From contig JAAEAF010000232.1 in NCBI GenBank assembly GCA_011037195.1, positions 186,001-250,000 of the forward strand: a DNA stretch of 64,000 bases. The letters run 5' to 3'. A program made the position numbers and the translations under genes. Positions 9,376 to 18,091 of this stretch are shown here, piece by piece (the stretch's first letter is position 1; each line of letters starts with the position of its first letter). Origin of the DNA: Triatoma infestans (lineage: Eukaryota > Arthropoda > Insecta > Hemiptera > Reduviidae). The notes below the pieces were generated by a model. That model was given only the letters and a program-made list of their open reading frames with translations, had not been told where the DNA came from and did not search any database.

Positions 9376-9912
9376 TTATTGTTGTGTTTCATGTAATACA
9401 TTATTGTGTTTGTTAATATCTATATTAACACAATTATCATTTTCAGTATTATGTACTTCATCTGTAAAATACATAGTATTTTCCAATGTTATTAACATTA
9501 AATTATGTAAATAATTGTTAATTATCCAAGCATTATGTATAATTGACATTATTTGGTTTTTATTTAAATATATTTCTTTAATTATCACATCTGGTGTTGT
9601 TGTTATTGTTTCCTTAAGTGTTAACACTTTTCCCTTTTTATGTGCAAGATACATGGAGAGGGTGCTGTCTTCCATAAGCATCGTCACATCTGCATTTATA
9701 TTTTTCGTCCTCCCAAAATATGAAACGATCTCACCAAATTTCTGCTGTAGATGATGCCAATGAACGAGTGTTAAATTGATTCCAATACGTCTCTTTACTA
9801 TTTGCACCACAACGTTATAATTATCACCATTATGTTTTGTTAGCCCCACTAACAGTTTGAAACTTCTTTTAAACTGTAAAAGAGATGTGGAATAATGAAG
9901 AGCGTCACTCAT
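9376..9912 (-). CDS. Unknown protein of the virus-like element
   Basis: 178 residues from a true ATG at 9,912. I do not recognise the family. Visible are FKRSFKLLVGLTKHNGDNYN, a basic IVKRRIGINLTLVHWHHLQQKFGEIV segment (given in part), then a region rich in Thr, Ile and Asn with no clear motif. The basic middle could bind nucleic acid. It lies on the opposite strand between the integrase and the phospholipase gene, converging with the integrase. Confidence 0.55.
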   Translation of the reverse strand: MSDALHYSTSLLQFKRSFKLLVGLTKHNGDNYNVVVQIVKRRIGINLTLVHWHHLQQKFGEIVSYFGRTKNINADVTMLMEDSTLSMYLAHKKGKVLTLKETITTTPDVIIKEIYLNKNQIMSIIHNAWIINNYLHNLMLITLENTMYFTDEVHNTENDNCVNIDINKHNNVLHETQQ

Positions 9913-10059
9913 GTTTATTGTATAATGTTTTCAATCAGACTGATTAAAAAAATGATTTGGTGATCAACTAGTTCAGTAAGATACCGCCAGTGGGGAGTGA
10001 GGGATAGTTGGTCCAAATTCAATCTACAATTAGATGATGAAATGCTGACAAGTGTCAGT

Positions 10060-10815
10060 ATGGCTAGAGTAGTTGGAAGAGGTGTTATCGACTCTGCAAT
10101 CAATAAACTTCCTTTTGAATTACATCTCCCTGGTTATAGATTTTGCGGCCCTGGAACTAAATTACAACAAAGAATAAATCAAAGTGGTATAAATCCATTA
10201 GATGATGCTTGTAAAGCTCATGATATTGCATATTCACAACATAAAAATTTAGAAGCAAGACATAAAGCCGATCAAATATTGGAACAAGAAGCTTGGAAAA
10301 GACTCCTAGCTAAAGATTCTTCGCTCGCAGAGAAAACCAGTGCATTGTTGGTGGGAAATATAATGAAAGCTAAAGTTAAATATGGAGCTGGCAAACGGCG
10401 ACATCGTCCTTCATTTAATCAATTATTAAAAGCAGCAGCAGTTGGAAAAAAGAATAATAGCGGTGATGTGTTGAAATCGGTTAAATGTGCTTTGAAAAAA
10501 GCTAAAGATTACCTAAAAACAAAACCAAATAATATTAAAGCACCAAGAGTTATTCCATTGAGGAAGAAACCATGGGTAGGAGGCGTACTACCGCTAATTC
10601 CAATACTTGCAGGCCTGTCGGCGTTAGGTTCATTGGCTGGAGGTGCGGCAACCATAGTGAGAACAGTAAAAGACATAGATCAAGCGAAAAAAACTCTTCA
10701 AGAACAAAAAAGACACAATATGGTTATGGAAGGACAGAAGGTTGGGCAAGGACTCTACCTGAAACCGTATGGAAAAGGTTTAGGCCTTTATCTAAAACCT
10801 TACAACAGAAATTAA
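10060..10815 (+). CDS. Phospholipase A2-type minor capsid protein with hydrophobic tail segment
   Basis: The frame is open from an ATG at 9,997; the ATG at 10,060 (MARVVGRGVIDSAINK) is the likelier start and gives 251 residues. LPGYRFCGPGTKL is the calcium-loop motif and DDACKAHDIAYSQH carries the His-Asp catalytic pair of the secreted phospholipase A2 fold, as in the VP1 unique region of parvoviruses, where it helps the particle leave the endosome. A long basic helical region follows, then a Gly/Ala-rich hydrophobic stretch (VGGVLPLIPILAGLSALGSL) of the kind seen in membrane-active or pX-like adenoviral and adintoviral peptides, and a repeated GLYLKPYGKG tail. The stop codon lies inside the overlapping protease frame. 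The gene appears intact. Confidence 0.85.
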   Translation: MARVVGRGVIDSAINKLPFELHLPGYRFCGPGTKLQQRINQSGINPLDDACKAHDIAYSQHKNLEARHKADQILEQEAWKRLLAKDSSLAEKTSALLVGNIMKAKVKYGAGKRRHRPSFNQLLKAAAVGKKNNSGDVLKSVKCALKKAKDYLKTKPNNIKAPRVIPLRKKPWVGGVLPLIPILAGLSALGSLAGGAATIVRTVKDIDQAKKTLQEQKRHNMVMEGQKVGQGLYLKPYGKGLGLYLKPYNRN

Positions 10816-11183
10816 ATCTACCAAATCGGGCACTTACAAATTATGATATAACTAAGGTTGCCAACAAATATTTACCACATTTCCGGGGCGTATTCATGAG
10901 AGATAATCTACCATCACGTCCTAGGACTCAAGAACAAGGTATAATCAATTTGGATTCTTCAAAGAATACTGGTACTCATTGGACAGCATATTCTAAAAAG
11001 GGAAATAAAGTGTTCTATTTTGATAGTTTTGGTAATTTAAAACCGCCTAAAGAATTGTTAAAGTATTTAAAACAGTGTGACATCTATTATAATAGAGAAC
11101 GCTATCAAAAGCGAAACCCTTGGAACTGTGGCCATTTATCTTTACAGTTTCTGCTGAGAGAGCAAGCGGCAAACAATGTCTAG
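10572..11183 (+). CDS. Adenain-like cysteine protease (maturation protease)
   Basis: The protease domain starts at about 10,815 and runs to 11,183, some 120 residues. The catalytic series is His in GTHWTAY (codon 10,977), Asp in YFDSFG (11,022) and Cys in NCGHLSLQF (11,127), with the FRGVFMRDNLP segment common at the start of this family. These C5-type proteases cleave capsid precursors during virion maturation. The only upstream in-frame ATG is at 10,572, inside the phospholipase gene, and would add about 80 residues of unlikely sequence. The domain is in the -1 frame relative to the phospholipase gene, so a frameshift, a non-AUG start or a mutation could join the two. The end overlaps the penton-like start by 8 bp. 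Confidence 0.8.
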   Translation: MGRRRTTANSNTCRPVGVRFIGWRCGNHSENSKRHRSSEKNSSRTKKTQYGYGRTEGWARTLPETVWKRFRPLSKTLQQKLNLPNRALTNYDITKVANKYLPHFRGVFMRDNLPSRPRTQEQGIINLDSSKNTGTHWTAYSKKGNKVFYFDSFGNLKPPKELLKYLKQCDIYYNRERYQKRNPWNCGHLSLQFLLREQAANNV

Positions 11184-11880
11184 CTATTCTTTTCTTCTAA
11201 CTGGTTTTGATTCTGTATTGCATGCATCCATATTTCCACCATTGGAATTGGATGCAAATAGAAATTATAGTGTTGGACTATTACGACTAGAAACGTACAA
11301 TTCAATACCAAATGTGGAGGCTGGAGTGAACAATAAATTCCATTTCAATTTCGATAATAAATTATATGTTATAGAAATGCCAACTGGTACGTATGAAATT
11401 GGTGCTATTGAAAGATATCTTAGAACGCTGTTGTTGAACAAAAATAAGTCGCTTGTGTTGCATTTAATGCCAAATCACAATACGTTAAAGACTTAGCTTA
11501 AAACAACATTTGAAGTGGATTTTACACAACCCCACAGTATTGGGCCACTATTGGGGTTCAATAAAGTGATTTTACCACCGAACAAAACACACATCTCCAA
11601 CAATATTATAGATATAAATCCGGTGAATGCGATCAGTGTTGAGTGTAACATTGTAAGTGGATCATATAATAATGGAAACCCAAGTCACAGTTTACACACA
11701 TTTTCACCATTAGTGGCAGCAGGTTATAAAATAGTGGAAACTCCATCACCAGTTATTTACCTACCCATTAATACAAATTATATCGACAATATCAGTGTAA
11801 GATTGGTAGATCAAGCCGGACGTTTGATATCCTTCAGAAAGGAAAGAATTACAATTTGTCTACATATAAAGGAAGGATAA
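11176..11880 (+). pseudogene. Penton-like minor capsid protein, broken by one in-frame TAG
   Basis: Two frames, 11,176-11,496 and 11,515-11,880, are in the same phase and separated by one TAG at 11,494-11,496. Together they have the features of the Polinton/adintovirus penton homologue (single jelly-roll vertex protein): FPPLELDANRNYSVGLL, TYNSIPN, PTGTYEIGAIERYL before the stop, and SIGPLLGFNKVILPPN, AISVECNIVSGSYNN, SPVIYLPINTNYIDNISVRL after it. Everything else in the frame is intact, which suggests a recent mutation. Stop-codon read-through is possible but has no support in the sequence. The end overlaps the next small gene by one base (TAATG). Confidence 0.85.
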
Positions 11881-12083
11881 TGGGTATTGATTTTAACAAC
11901 ATTTTTTCTTCTTCTTCTTTGGGCAATAATTTTATACTTAAAGCAAAACAAGGAAAAAGTAACATCAGTGCTAAAGCAGAAAGTGAACAACAACGACGTC
12001 GACCTTTATCAATAAGCAACGTCAAGTTTTTAAAATCAATAGGATACAAAGTGCACAGATATGGATCACATATTAAACATTAA
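11880..12083 (+). CDS. Small basic protein between penton-like and hexon-like genes
   Basis: 67 residues from the ATG at 11,880, which overlaps the penton-like stop. It begins MGIDFNNIFSSSSLGNNF, has a basic run with QQRRR and ends with SNVKFLKSIGYKVHRYG. The position, tight overlap with both neighbours and high lysine/arginine content suggest a small virion or DNA-binding protein. I cannot name a family. Confidence 0.55.
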   Translation: MGIDFNNIFSSSSLGNNFILKAKQGKSNISAKAESEQQRRRPLSISNVKFLKSIGYKVHRYGSHIKH

Positions 12084-13284
12084 TCAAGAGGTTACTTTCA
12101 ACGACAATATTGAAAGCTATGAATATCATTCGTACACGCCATTTAACTCATCAGGCCTCTCAAATAATGATGAAATTCGCATCACCATGTTCCAAACTGA
12201 TGTGTACACATTACCAAGTGAAAGTTATCTGTTCATCGAAGGCAAGTTGGAGAAAGGCGAAGCTGAAAATGCTACTTATGCCAAACTAATAAACAATGCT
12301 TTTGCATTTCTATTTGATGAAATTAGATTTGAAATTAATTCAGTGGAAGTTGATAGTGTTAGAAATGTTGGTATTGCTAGCACATTGAAAATATATGCAT
12401 GCTTTTTCCCCTCTCAAATTAGAGCTTTGGAAAATGCTGGAATTGTTGACCCAAATGAGGCTAACACATCAGCTATAGTTAATGCAGACCAGCGTTTCAA
12501 CGTTTGTCTACCACTTAGATATCTATTAAATTTCTTTGAAGATTATAAGAAAATATTGGTAAATGTGAAACAAGAATTAATATTAAAAAGATCCAGAAGT
12601 GATTTGGATGCTCTTGTTGGTGATGCAGTGACGGCTAAAGATTGTACTATTACATTGGAGAAAGTTGTTTGGAATATTCCACATATTAAGCTATCAGACC
12701 AGGCGAAACTACATATTTATAAGATTATCGAGAGTGGTAAGCCGATACCGCTAGCTTTTAGATCCTTAGAATTACATGAATATCCGAATTTACCTACAAC
12801 TAATAAAATCACTTGGCATGTGAAAACATCAAATCAATTAAACAAACCAAGATATGTGATTTTAGCCTTTCAAACCGACAGAAAAGATAATATGGCACAG
12901 AACAAATCTATTTTTGATCCTGCTGATCTACGAAACGTTAAGCTTTATTTAAACGATTACAAGTATCCGTACAACGATATGCATTTGAATTTCGAAGAGG
13001 GTAAAATTTCACCATTATTTGAAGAATATGTTAGATTTCGTCAAGAATACTATGGAATGACAAGAATCGAGTCGTTATTTGACAGAAAAGGATTTGCTCA
13101 AACACCCTTTGTGGTAATTAATTGTGCAAGACAGCCGGATAGGTTAAATACATCTGTAGTTGACATTCACATACACATTGAAACTAATAGACCAATTCCA
13201 CAAAAAACAAATGCTTTTTGTTTAATAATTCATGATACGCTTATGGAATATACACCATTGAATGGTTTAGTACGTAGATATTAG
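12061..13284 (+). CDS. Hexon-like major capsid protein (double jelly-roll)
   Basis: 407 residues, intact. It carries the features of the Polinton/adintovirus major capsid protein: an N-terminal YEYHSYTPFNSS and the long strand-rich segments around LFDEIRFEINSVEVDSVRN, ARFNVCLPL-like text (QRFNVCLPLRYLLNFFEDYK), VVWNIPHIKLSD, PRYVILAFQTDRKDNM, LYLNDYKYPYNDM and a C-terminal AFCLIIHDTLMEY. Length fits the family. In the virion it forms the pseudo-hexagonal capsomers. It overlaps the small upstream gene by 23 bp. The 3' flank is only 32 bp before the poly-T tail of the LINE, so any gene that followed has been separated or lost. Confidence 0.9.
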   Translation: MDHILNINQEVTFNDNIESYEYHSYTPFNSSGLSNNDEIRITMFQTDVYTLPSESYLFIEGKLEKGEAENATYAKLINNAFAFLFDEIRFEINSVEVDSVRNVGIASTLKIYACFFPSQIRALENAGIVDPNEANTSAIVNADQRFNVCLPLRYLLNFFEDYKKILVNVKQELILKRSRSDLDALVGDAVTAKDCTITLEKVVWNIPHIKLSDQAKLHIYKIIESGKPIPLAFRSLELHEYPNLPTTNKITWHVKTSNQLNKPRYVILAFQTDRKDNMAQNKSIFDPADLRNVKLYLNDYKYPYNDMHLNFEEGKISPLFEEYVRFRQEYYGMTRIESLFDRKGFAQTPFVVINCARQPDRLNTSVVDIHIHIETNRPIPQKTNAFCLIIHDTLMEYTPLNGLVRRY

Positions 13285-13312
13285 TAAAATGTATTTAAAA
13301 TAGCTAGAACGT

Positions 13313-13359
<47 letters not shown>

Positions 13360-13434
13360 GCATCGACTGCCATGGTCATTAGCGCCTCCACTCGTTTATG
13401 CTTTCTCGTTCTATGGCCACTCGAGCTGGGATGG

Positions 13435-13450
13435 CACAGGTTAACCTGTG
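13435..13450. repeat. Perfect 16-bp palindrome in LINE 3'UTR
   Basis: CACAGGTTAACCTGTG is its own reverse complement. It lies near the 3' end of the retrotransposon RNA and could form a short stem. Confidence 0.7.
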
Positions 13451-13896
13451 TGGCTTCCACACACAACACCTTGCTCAGCAAGGCAGGGTGGAGCCACAGG
13501 TATTCGAGGATCTACCCACACATCCCCTCTTATATCATCGATCTAGTCGACGAGGAGGAGTGTGGGTTAATTGTTTGTGCCATCCCTTATTTTATTAATA
13601 ACTGGGGTCGACTCTAATGTAACAAAAATTACTATTTATTCATTAAGCTATATATAATAAAGGTGTTTATTAAGAGTATTATTTACAAAATAAATTGCTA
13701 TCTTTAATTAATAATTAATTATAATACAATAATATCGTGGAAGAGGCTATTTACTGTACAACATGGATGTGCAGTACTTTAAACTAATGTTCCTGCACAT
13801 CTTAAAATGATCAAAATTAAGTCTAACTTAAAGCTATGGGGTTGAAATACTTTTATAAATTTTCTTTCAACCCCTGATAAAAGAAAACCTACTCTA

Positions 13897-14137
13897 AACA
13901 TTCATGCCAGCACTCTCGCCAATAAATACTTTCAGACTACTAAAAATACCATTCACGCTAAAAAATACATTCTCGCCAATAAATACTTTCATACTACTAA
14001 AAGAAAAACATTCATACTAATAAATACTTTCTCGCCAATAAATACATTCAGACTAATAAAACACATTCACGCTTATAAATACATTTTCTCAAATAAATAC
14101 ATTCATGCTAATGATTCATTCATACTATGCATTCACA
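13897..14137 (-). repeat. Minisatellite in LINE 3'UTR
   Basis: About ten imperfect units built from ATTCA(C/T)(A/G)CTAATAAATACTTTC-like strings, with AATAAATAC recurring every 20-35 bp and CTCGCCAATAAATACTTTC repeated three times. Confidence 0.7.
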
Positions 14138-14138
14138 C

Positions 14139-14222
14139 AAGGGGAAAGTACTCGATATTCCTTTCCCCTTTATAATAAATAAACTAACCTAATTGGGTGA
14201 AGTACTCAATATTCCTTCACCC
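14139..14222 (-). other. Two stem-loops with the same loop and compensated stems
   Basis: Hairpin 1 has the arms 14,139-14,148 and 14,161-14,170 (10 bp) around the 12-nt loop TACTCGATATTC. Hairpin 2 has the arms 14,195-14,202 and 14,215-14,222 (8 bp) around TACTCAATATTC. Between the two, the fourth and fifth stem pairs differ on both sides so that pairing is kept. They lie just after the ORF2 stop in the retrotransposon RNA, so an RNA element recognised by the reverse transcriptase or involved in translation termination is a reasonable guess. Confidence 0.65.
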
Positions 14223-14247
14223 AGATTCACTTAATCTAAGTACTAAC

Positions 14248-17200
14248 CTAAATTCTATTATATACATTTATAGATCTTAAATAAGTAAATAGCCTCCTTG
14301 TGTAAGGAGAACCCTCGTGTAAAATAGCGCGCTTGTCATATGGCAGGCCTGCTTCTTCCCGTTGTGTACGCAGAGCCTGACATCCTACCAACACATGTGC
14401 CACCGTCAGCCTTTCTCGGCATCGAGGGCACCTCGGTCTTCTTTCACCAATAAGGAGGTGCCCATGTGTCACACGTGTGTGACCAATCCTTAGCCTCGTA
14501 AGTATAACTGATTCATGCCGCGGGTAAGTCTCGACTGTAGCATTTCGCACACATGGTTTAATTTCTTTTAATTTTTCATTTGTTCTGTCCCACTGACTTT
14601 GCCATTTTTTATTTATAACATTTTTCATGAAAATTTGTAAGTCAGTGGGACGCACAGGTGTGACAACTTCAGTATAAGTGGAGGCAGCTCGTTTGGCTGC
14701 CTCGTCCGCCTTTTCGTTACCGGACACACCAATGTGGCCCGGCACCCAGGCGAACGTCACCCTTTGACCATGTGCGCTTAGTTGAAACAGCAAATTGTAT
14801 AACTTTATGACCATTGGGTCTGTCGAGAATTTATCCCGGAGAGCCATTAATACGCTTAATGAGTCCGCCAATATTAGTGACTTATTATATCTTTTTTCTT
14901 TTATCAAGTTTATGGCCTGGCAAATTGCGAACATCTCTGCTGTGTACACGGTTGCATACTGAGGGAGTGTCCAACTCAGGTAACTCCCTCCGTGTACACG
15001 GCGCTACCCACGCCGTCGCCTATCTTCGACCCATCTGTAAAGATAGGTCGGAAATCGTTATAGAAGTTTAACAGTTGTAATAAGTTTTGTCTATAGACGA
15101 CGGATGGTGTTTCTTCTTTTTTGTATATTGCCAGGTCCATGCGAACGCTTGCGGAAGGTAATAACCAGGGAGGTGTGAGAGCAAAGCCCCAACCCTCCAC
15201 TGGCCCAAACTCGATTCCCTCCGCTTCTAACATTTCTAGAGCTCGGACCCCGAGAGGTCGCGTCCGCGAACGTTGATGGCGGAATTCTTGTTCATGTGGG
15301 CTCTCGAATATGGTGTGAAATAACGGATGAAACCGCTTTCCCCATATTCCGGCGATGTAGGTCAGGGTAAGCTGTTCTCTTCTAAGCTGAGGTGGTAGCA
15401 TCCCCGACTCTACATAGAGGCTCTGTAAAGGACTGGTTCGGAAGGCGCCTGTGAATAACCTAATACCTTCATTGTAAATTCTATCTAATAACTTCAGGCG
15501 TGACTTGCGCGCTGAGCTATATATTGGCGCTCCATATTCCAGTTTGGAGCGAGTAAGTGCGATGAAGATACGCTTTAAGATCTCCCGCTCCGCACCCCAT
15601 TTATAGCTGCCAAGAAATTTTAAAATATCGAGGGTTCTCCTTGCTTTCTTACATGTATAGTCTATATGATCCTGCCAGGTTAACTTAGTATCGAATATGA
15701 GGCCCAGGAATCGGATGCTTTCCTTATATTGAATTGGTGTGCCATCCAGAAACAAATTGGGAGGGCTATGCTCATGCCTCAACCGGCAAAAGTGTAGGCA
15801 CACCGTCTTTGTCCTAGAGAATTTAAATCCGTTCCTAGAAGCCTCATCAGCCACTCTGTCTATTGCCTGTTGTAAGGTTTCTTTGACCTCGCAGAGATCA
15901 GCCCCTGATAAATAAAGTGCGAGGTCATCAACATATAAAGATACTTGGAGTGGGTCACCTACAACTTCGGCTAGACAATTAACCGCCATCGTGAATAAAG
16001 TAACACTCAGTACCGACCCTTGAGGTATTCCATTCTCAAGATGATGTGGGTCCGAAAGGACCGACCCCAGTCGCACTCGGAACCTTCGTGACTCTAAAAA
16101 GCCACGGAGGAACCTCGGCAGTTTCCCTCTCAACCCCCATTCGTGACACTTCCGCAGAATCGCATATTTCCACGTTGTATCGTAAGCCTTCTCAAGATCG
16201 AAGAACACGGCCAGCACATGCTCTCTACGCATAAATGCATTTTGCACATAGACCTCGAGACGACTCATCTGATCCAACGTGGAACGATATCTGCGGAATC
16301 CCGCTTGATGCTGGCTGTAAAATCCTCTTGTTTCTAGTACATATATTAATCTATAATTGATTATAGATTCGAGGACCTTACTCAAGCAGGTGGTCAACGA
16401 AATAGGTCTGTAACTAGAGGGATCACTAGGGTCTTTTCCTTCTTTGGGGATCGGTACAATCACTGCTTCCCGCCAACCATCAGGGTATTGACCGGTCTCC
16501 CATATGCTGTTGTACAGCCTAAGAAGGCTTTCCTTTCCAATAGCGTTCATATTTTTAATCATGGCATATGGGATTCCATCCACCCCTGGAGAAGTATCTT
16601 TGAATGTTTTTAAAACATTTTCTAATTCTTGAATTGTCAGCGGTTCATTATAAGCTTCATTGATAGCGGTTTCAAAGTCGAGTGGTTGTCTCTCCACGTC
16701 ACCTTTTCGCCGGAGGAATTCGGCCGAGTAACCTTGTGTACTAGAAACTTGAGAAAAATGTCTGGCAAAGGCCTCAGCCACGTCTCTCGGCTCAGTGACG
16801 ACGACATCGTTAGTTATTAGAGCTGGTATCGACGGGATTCTGCGCCCACCAGAGAGGGATCTTACCTTATCCCACACCTCCTTTAACGTCGTAGATGTAG
16901 ATATCTTTGACACATAGGAGGTGAGGGTTACCTTTTTTGCTTCTTTGATTATAAGCTTCTCTCTGGCTCTAAGTCTTTTAAATTTTATTAAATTCTCCTC
17001 CGTCGGATACCTTTTAAATTTATTCAGGGCCTGCTTTTTTGCCACATTGGCTGCTTTGCACTCCGGAGTCCACCAGGGGACGGGTTGTCTTGCGATTTTC
17101 CCGCCAACCCTAGGTATGGTACTGCCGGCTGCATGAATCAACGCCTTTGTGAATGTACTTGCATCGTGGGTGACATTTCCTGTAGGGGTGGGTGTCACCA

Positions 17201-17930
17201 CTTTGGCGGCATAAGCAGGCCAATTTGCCCTTTTGATGTCGTATCTCCAAGGTATGATATAATCTGACCTGGAGATGGAGGTCGATACTAAGATTGGAAA
17301 ATGATCACTATGGTATAGTTCATCTAGCGTGGTCCATTCAAAGCGAACTGCAATGGTGGGTGATGCCATACTCAGGTCAATTGCACTAAAGTCACCCGAG
17401 TGTGCATTAAAATGTGTTGCTTCACCACTGTTGAGGAGCGTCATATTAGCGTTGTCTATAATCTCCTCAAGAGTTCTGCCTCGAGCATCAGTTCTAACTG
17501 ACCCCCACCAGGTGTTGTGACTGTTGAAGTCTCCCATCAACAACACCGGGGCAGGGAGCTGCGAGAGCAGATTCTCCAGATCACCCCTCCGCCAGAAGAT
17601 ATCCGGCAGGTATATACTGGCTAACGTGATCTGCAGTGGTGTGGCTAGGCGCACGGCAACAGCTTGTAGGTTAGTTTCCAGGGTTAGCCGTCTGCTGGAG
17701 ATATTATCCCGTACACAGACGGCCACACCACCGTGCGCCCTCCCACCTGGGGCAGGTTGTACCTCTTTGCTATATACGATATACCCAGGGATTCTCAAAC
17801 ATTGCCCTGGACGAATCTTTGTTTCCTGGAGGCACAACCCGAAAGGACGTTGTTCCGCCACCATTCGGCGTAGTCCTTCTATATTACTCGTGTAGCCCCG
17901 CATATTCCATTGAAGAATGGACTCACACAT
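14248..17930 (-). pseudogene. LINE ORF2: endonuclease, reverse transcriptase, RNase H (frameshifted)
   Basis: The main frame runs from the ATG at 17,930 (MCESILQWNMRGYTSN) to 14,976. The endonuclease part shows CLQETKI, LLMGDFNSHNTWWGS and YHSDHFPI (APE type). The reverse transcriptase shows SYRPISLTTCLSKVLE, QAGFRRYRST, AVFFDLEKAYDT, GIPQGSVLS and SLYVDDLALYL, the catalytic motif being YVDD. RNase H starts with IFTDGSK before the break and continues after it with YTAEMFAI, ILADSLSV and HIGVSGNEKADEAAK, followed by a CPRCRERLTVAHVLVGC zinc motif. A one- or two-base shift near 14,950-14,976, at a place with repeated GTGTACACGG, separates the two parts. Apart from that break the protein is complete, so the copy is young. 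Confidence 0.85.
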
Positions 17931-18091
17931 ATATATATTTGAAGATAGTACCTGGCAGAATCTTTCTAATACCTAATGAAAGCATATTTACAAGTGTTAT
18001 TGTATTATTTTTGACATTACTAAAAGTGTTACATGTATTCATTAGTACATAATGTATGAGATATGGATGCTGAATCATAAGAATCGTCTGT

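Larger units (their letters stand above)
4520..13316. mobile_element. Polinton/Maverick-adintovirus-like endogenous element, left part
   Basis: A compact cluster of eleven frames with small gaps or overlaps, quite unlike the host genes around it, combines a DDE integrase, a packaging ATPase, an adenain-like protease, a penton-like and a hexon-like capsid protein and a parvovirus-type phospholipase A2 domain. That set is known from adintoviruses and Polinton/Maverick elements. The left limit is uncertain: the ~85-bp tandem units at 4,659-5,120 may be its subterminal repeats. The right side ends in a LINE at 13,317, and beyond that LINE (20,500 on) I see neither a polymerase B nor an inverted copy of the left end. 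The element is therefore incomplete here. It also carries at least one nonsense mutation, which argues for an endogenous, non-replicating copy. Confidence 0.8.
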
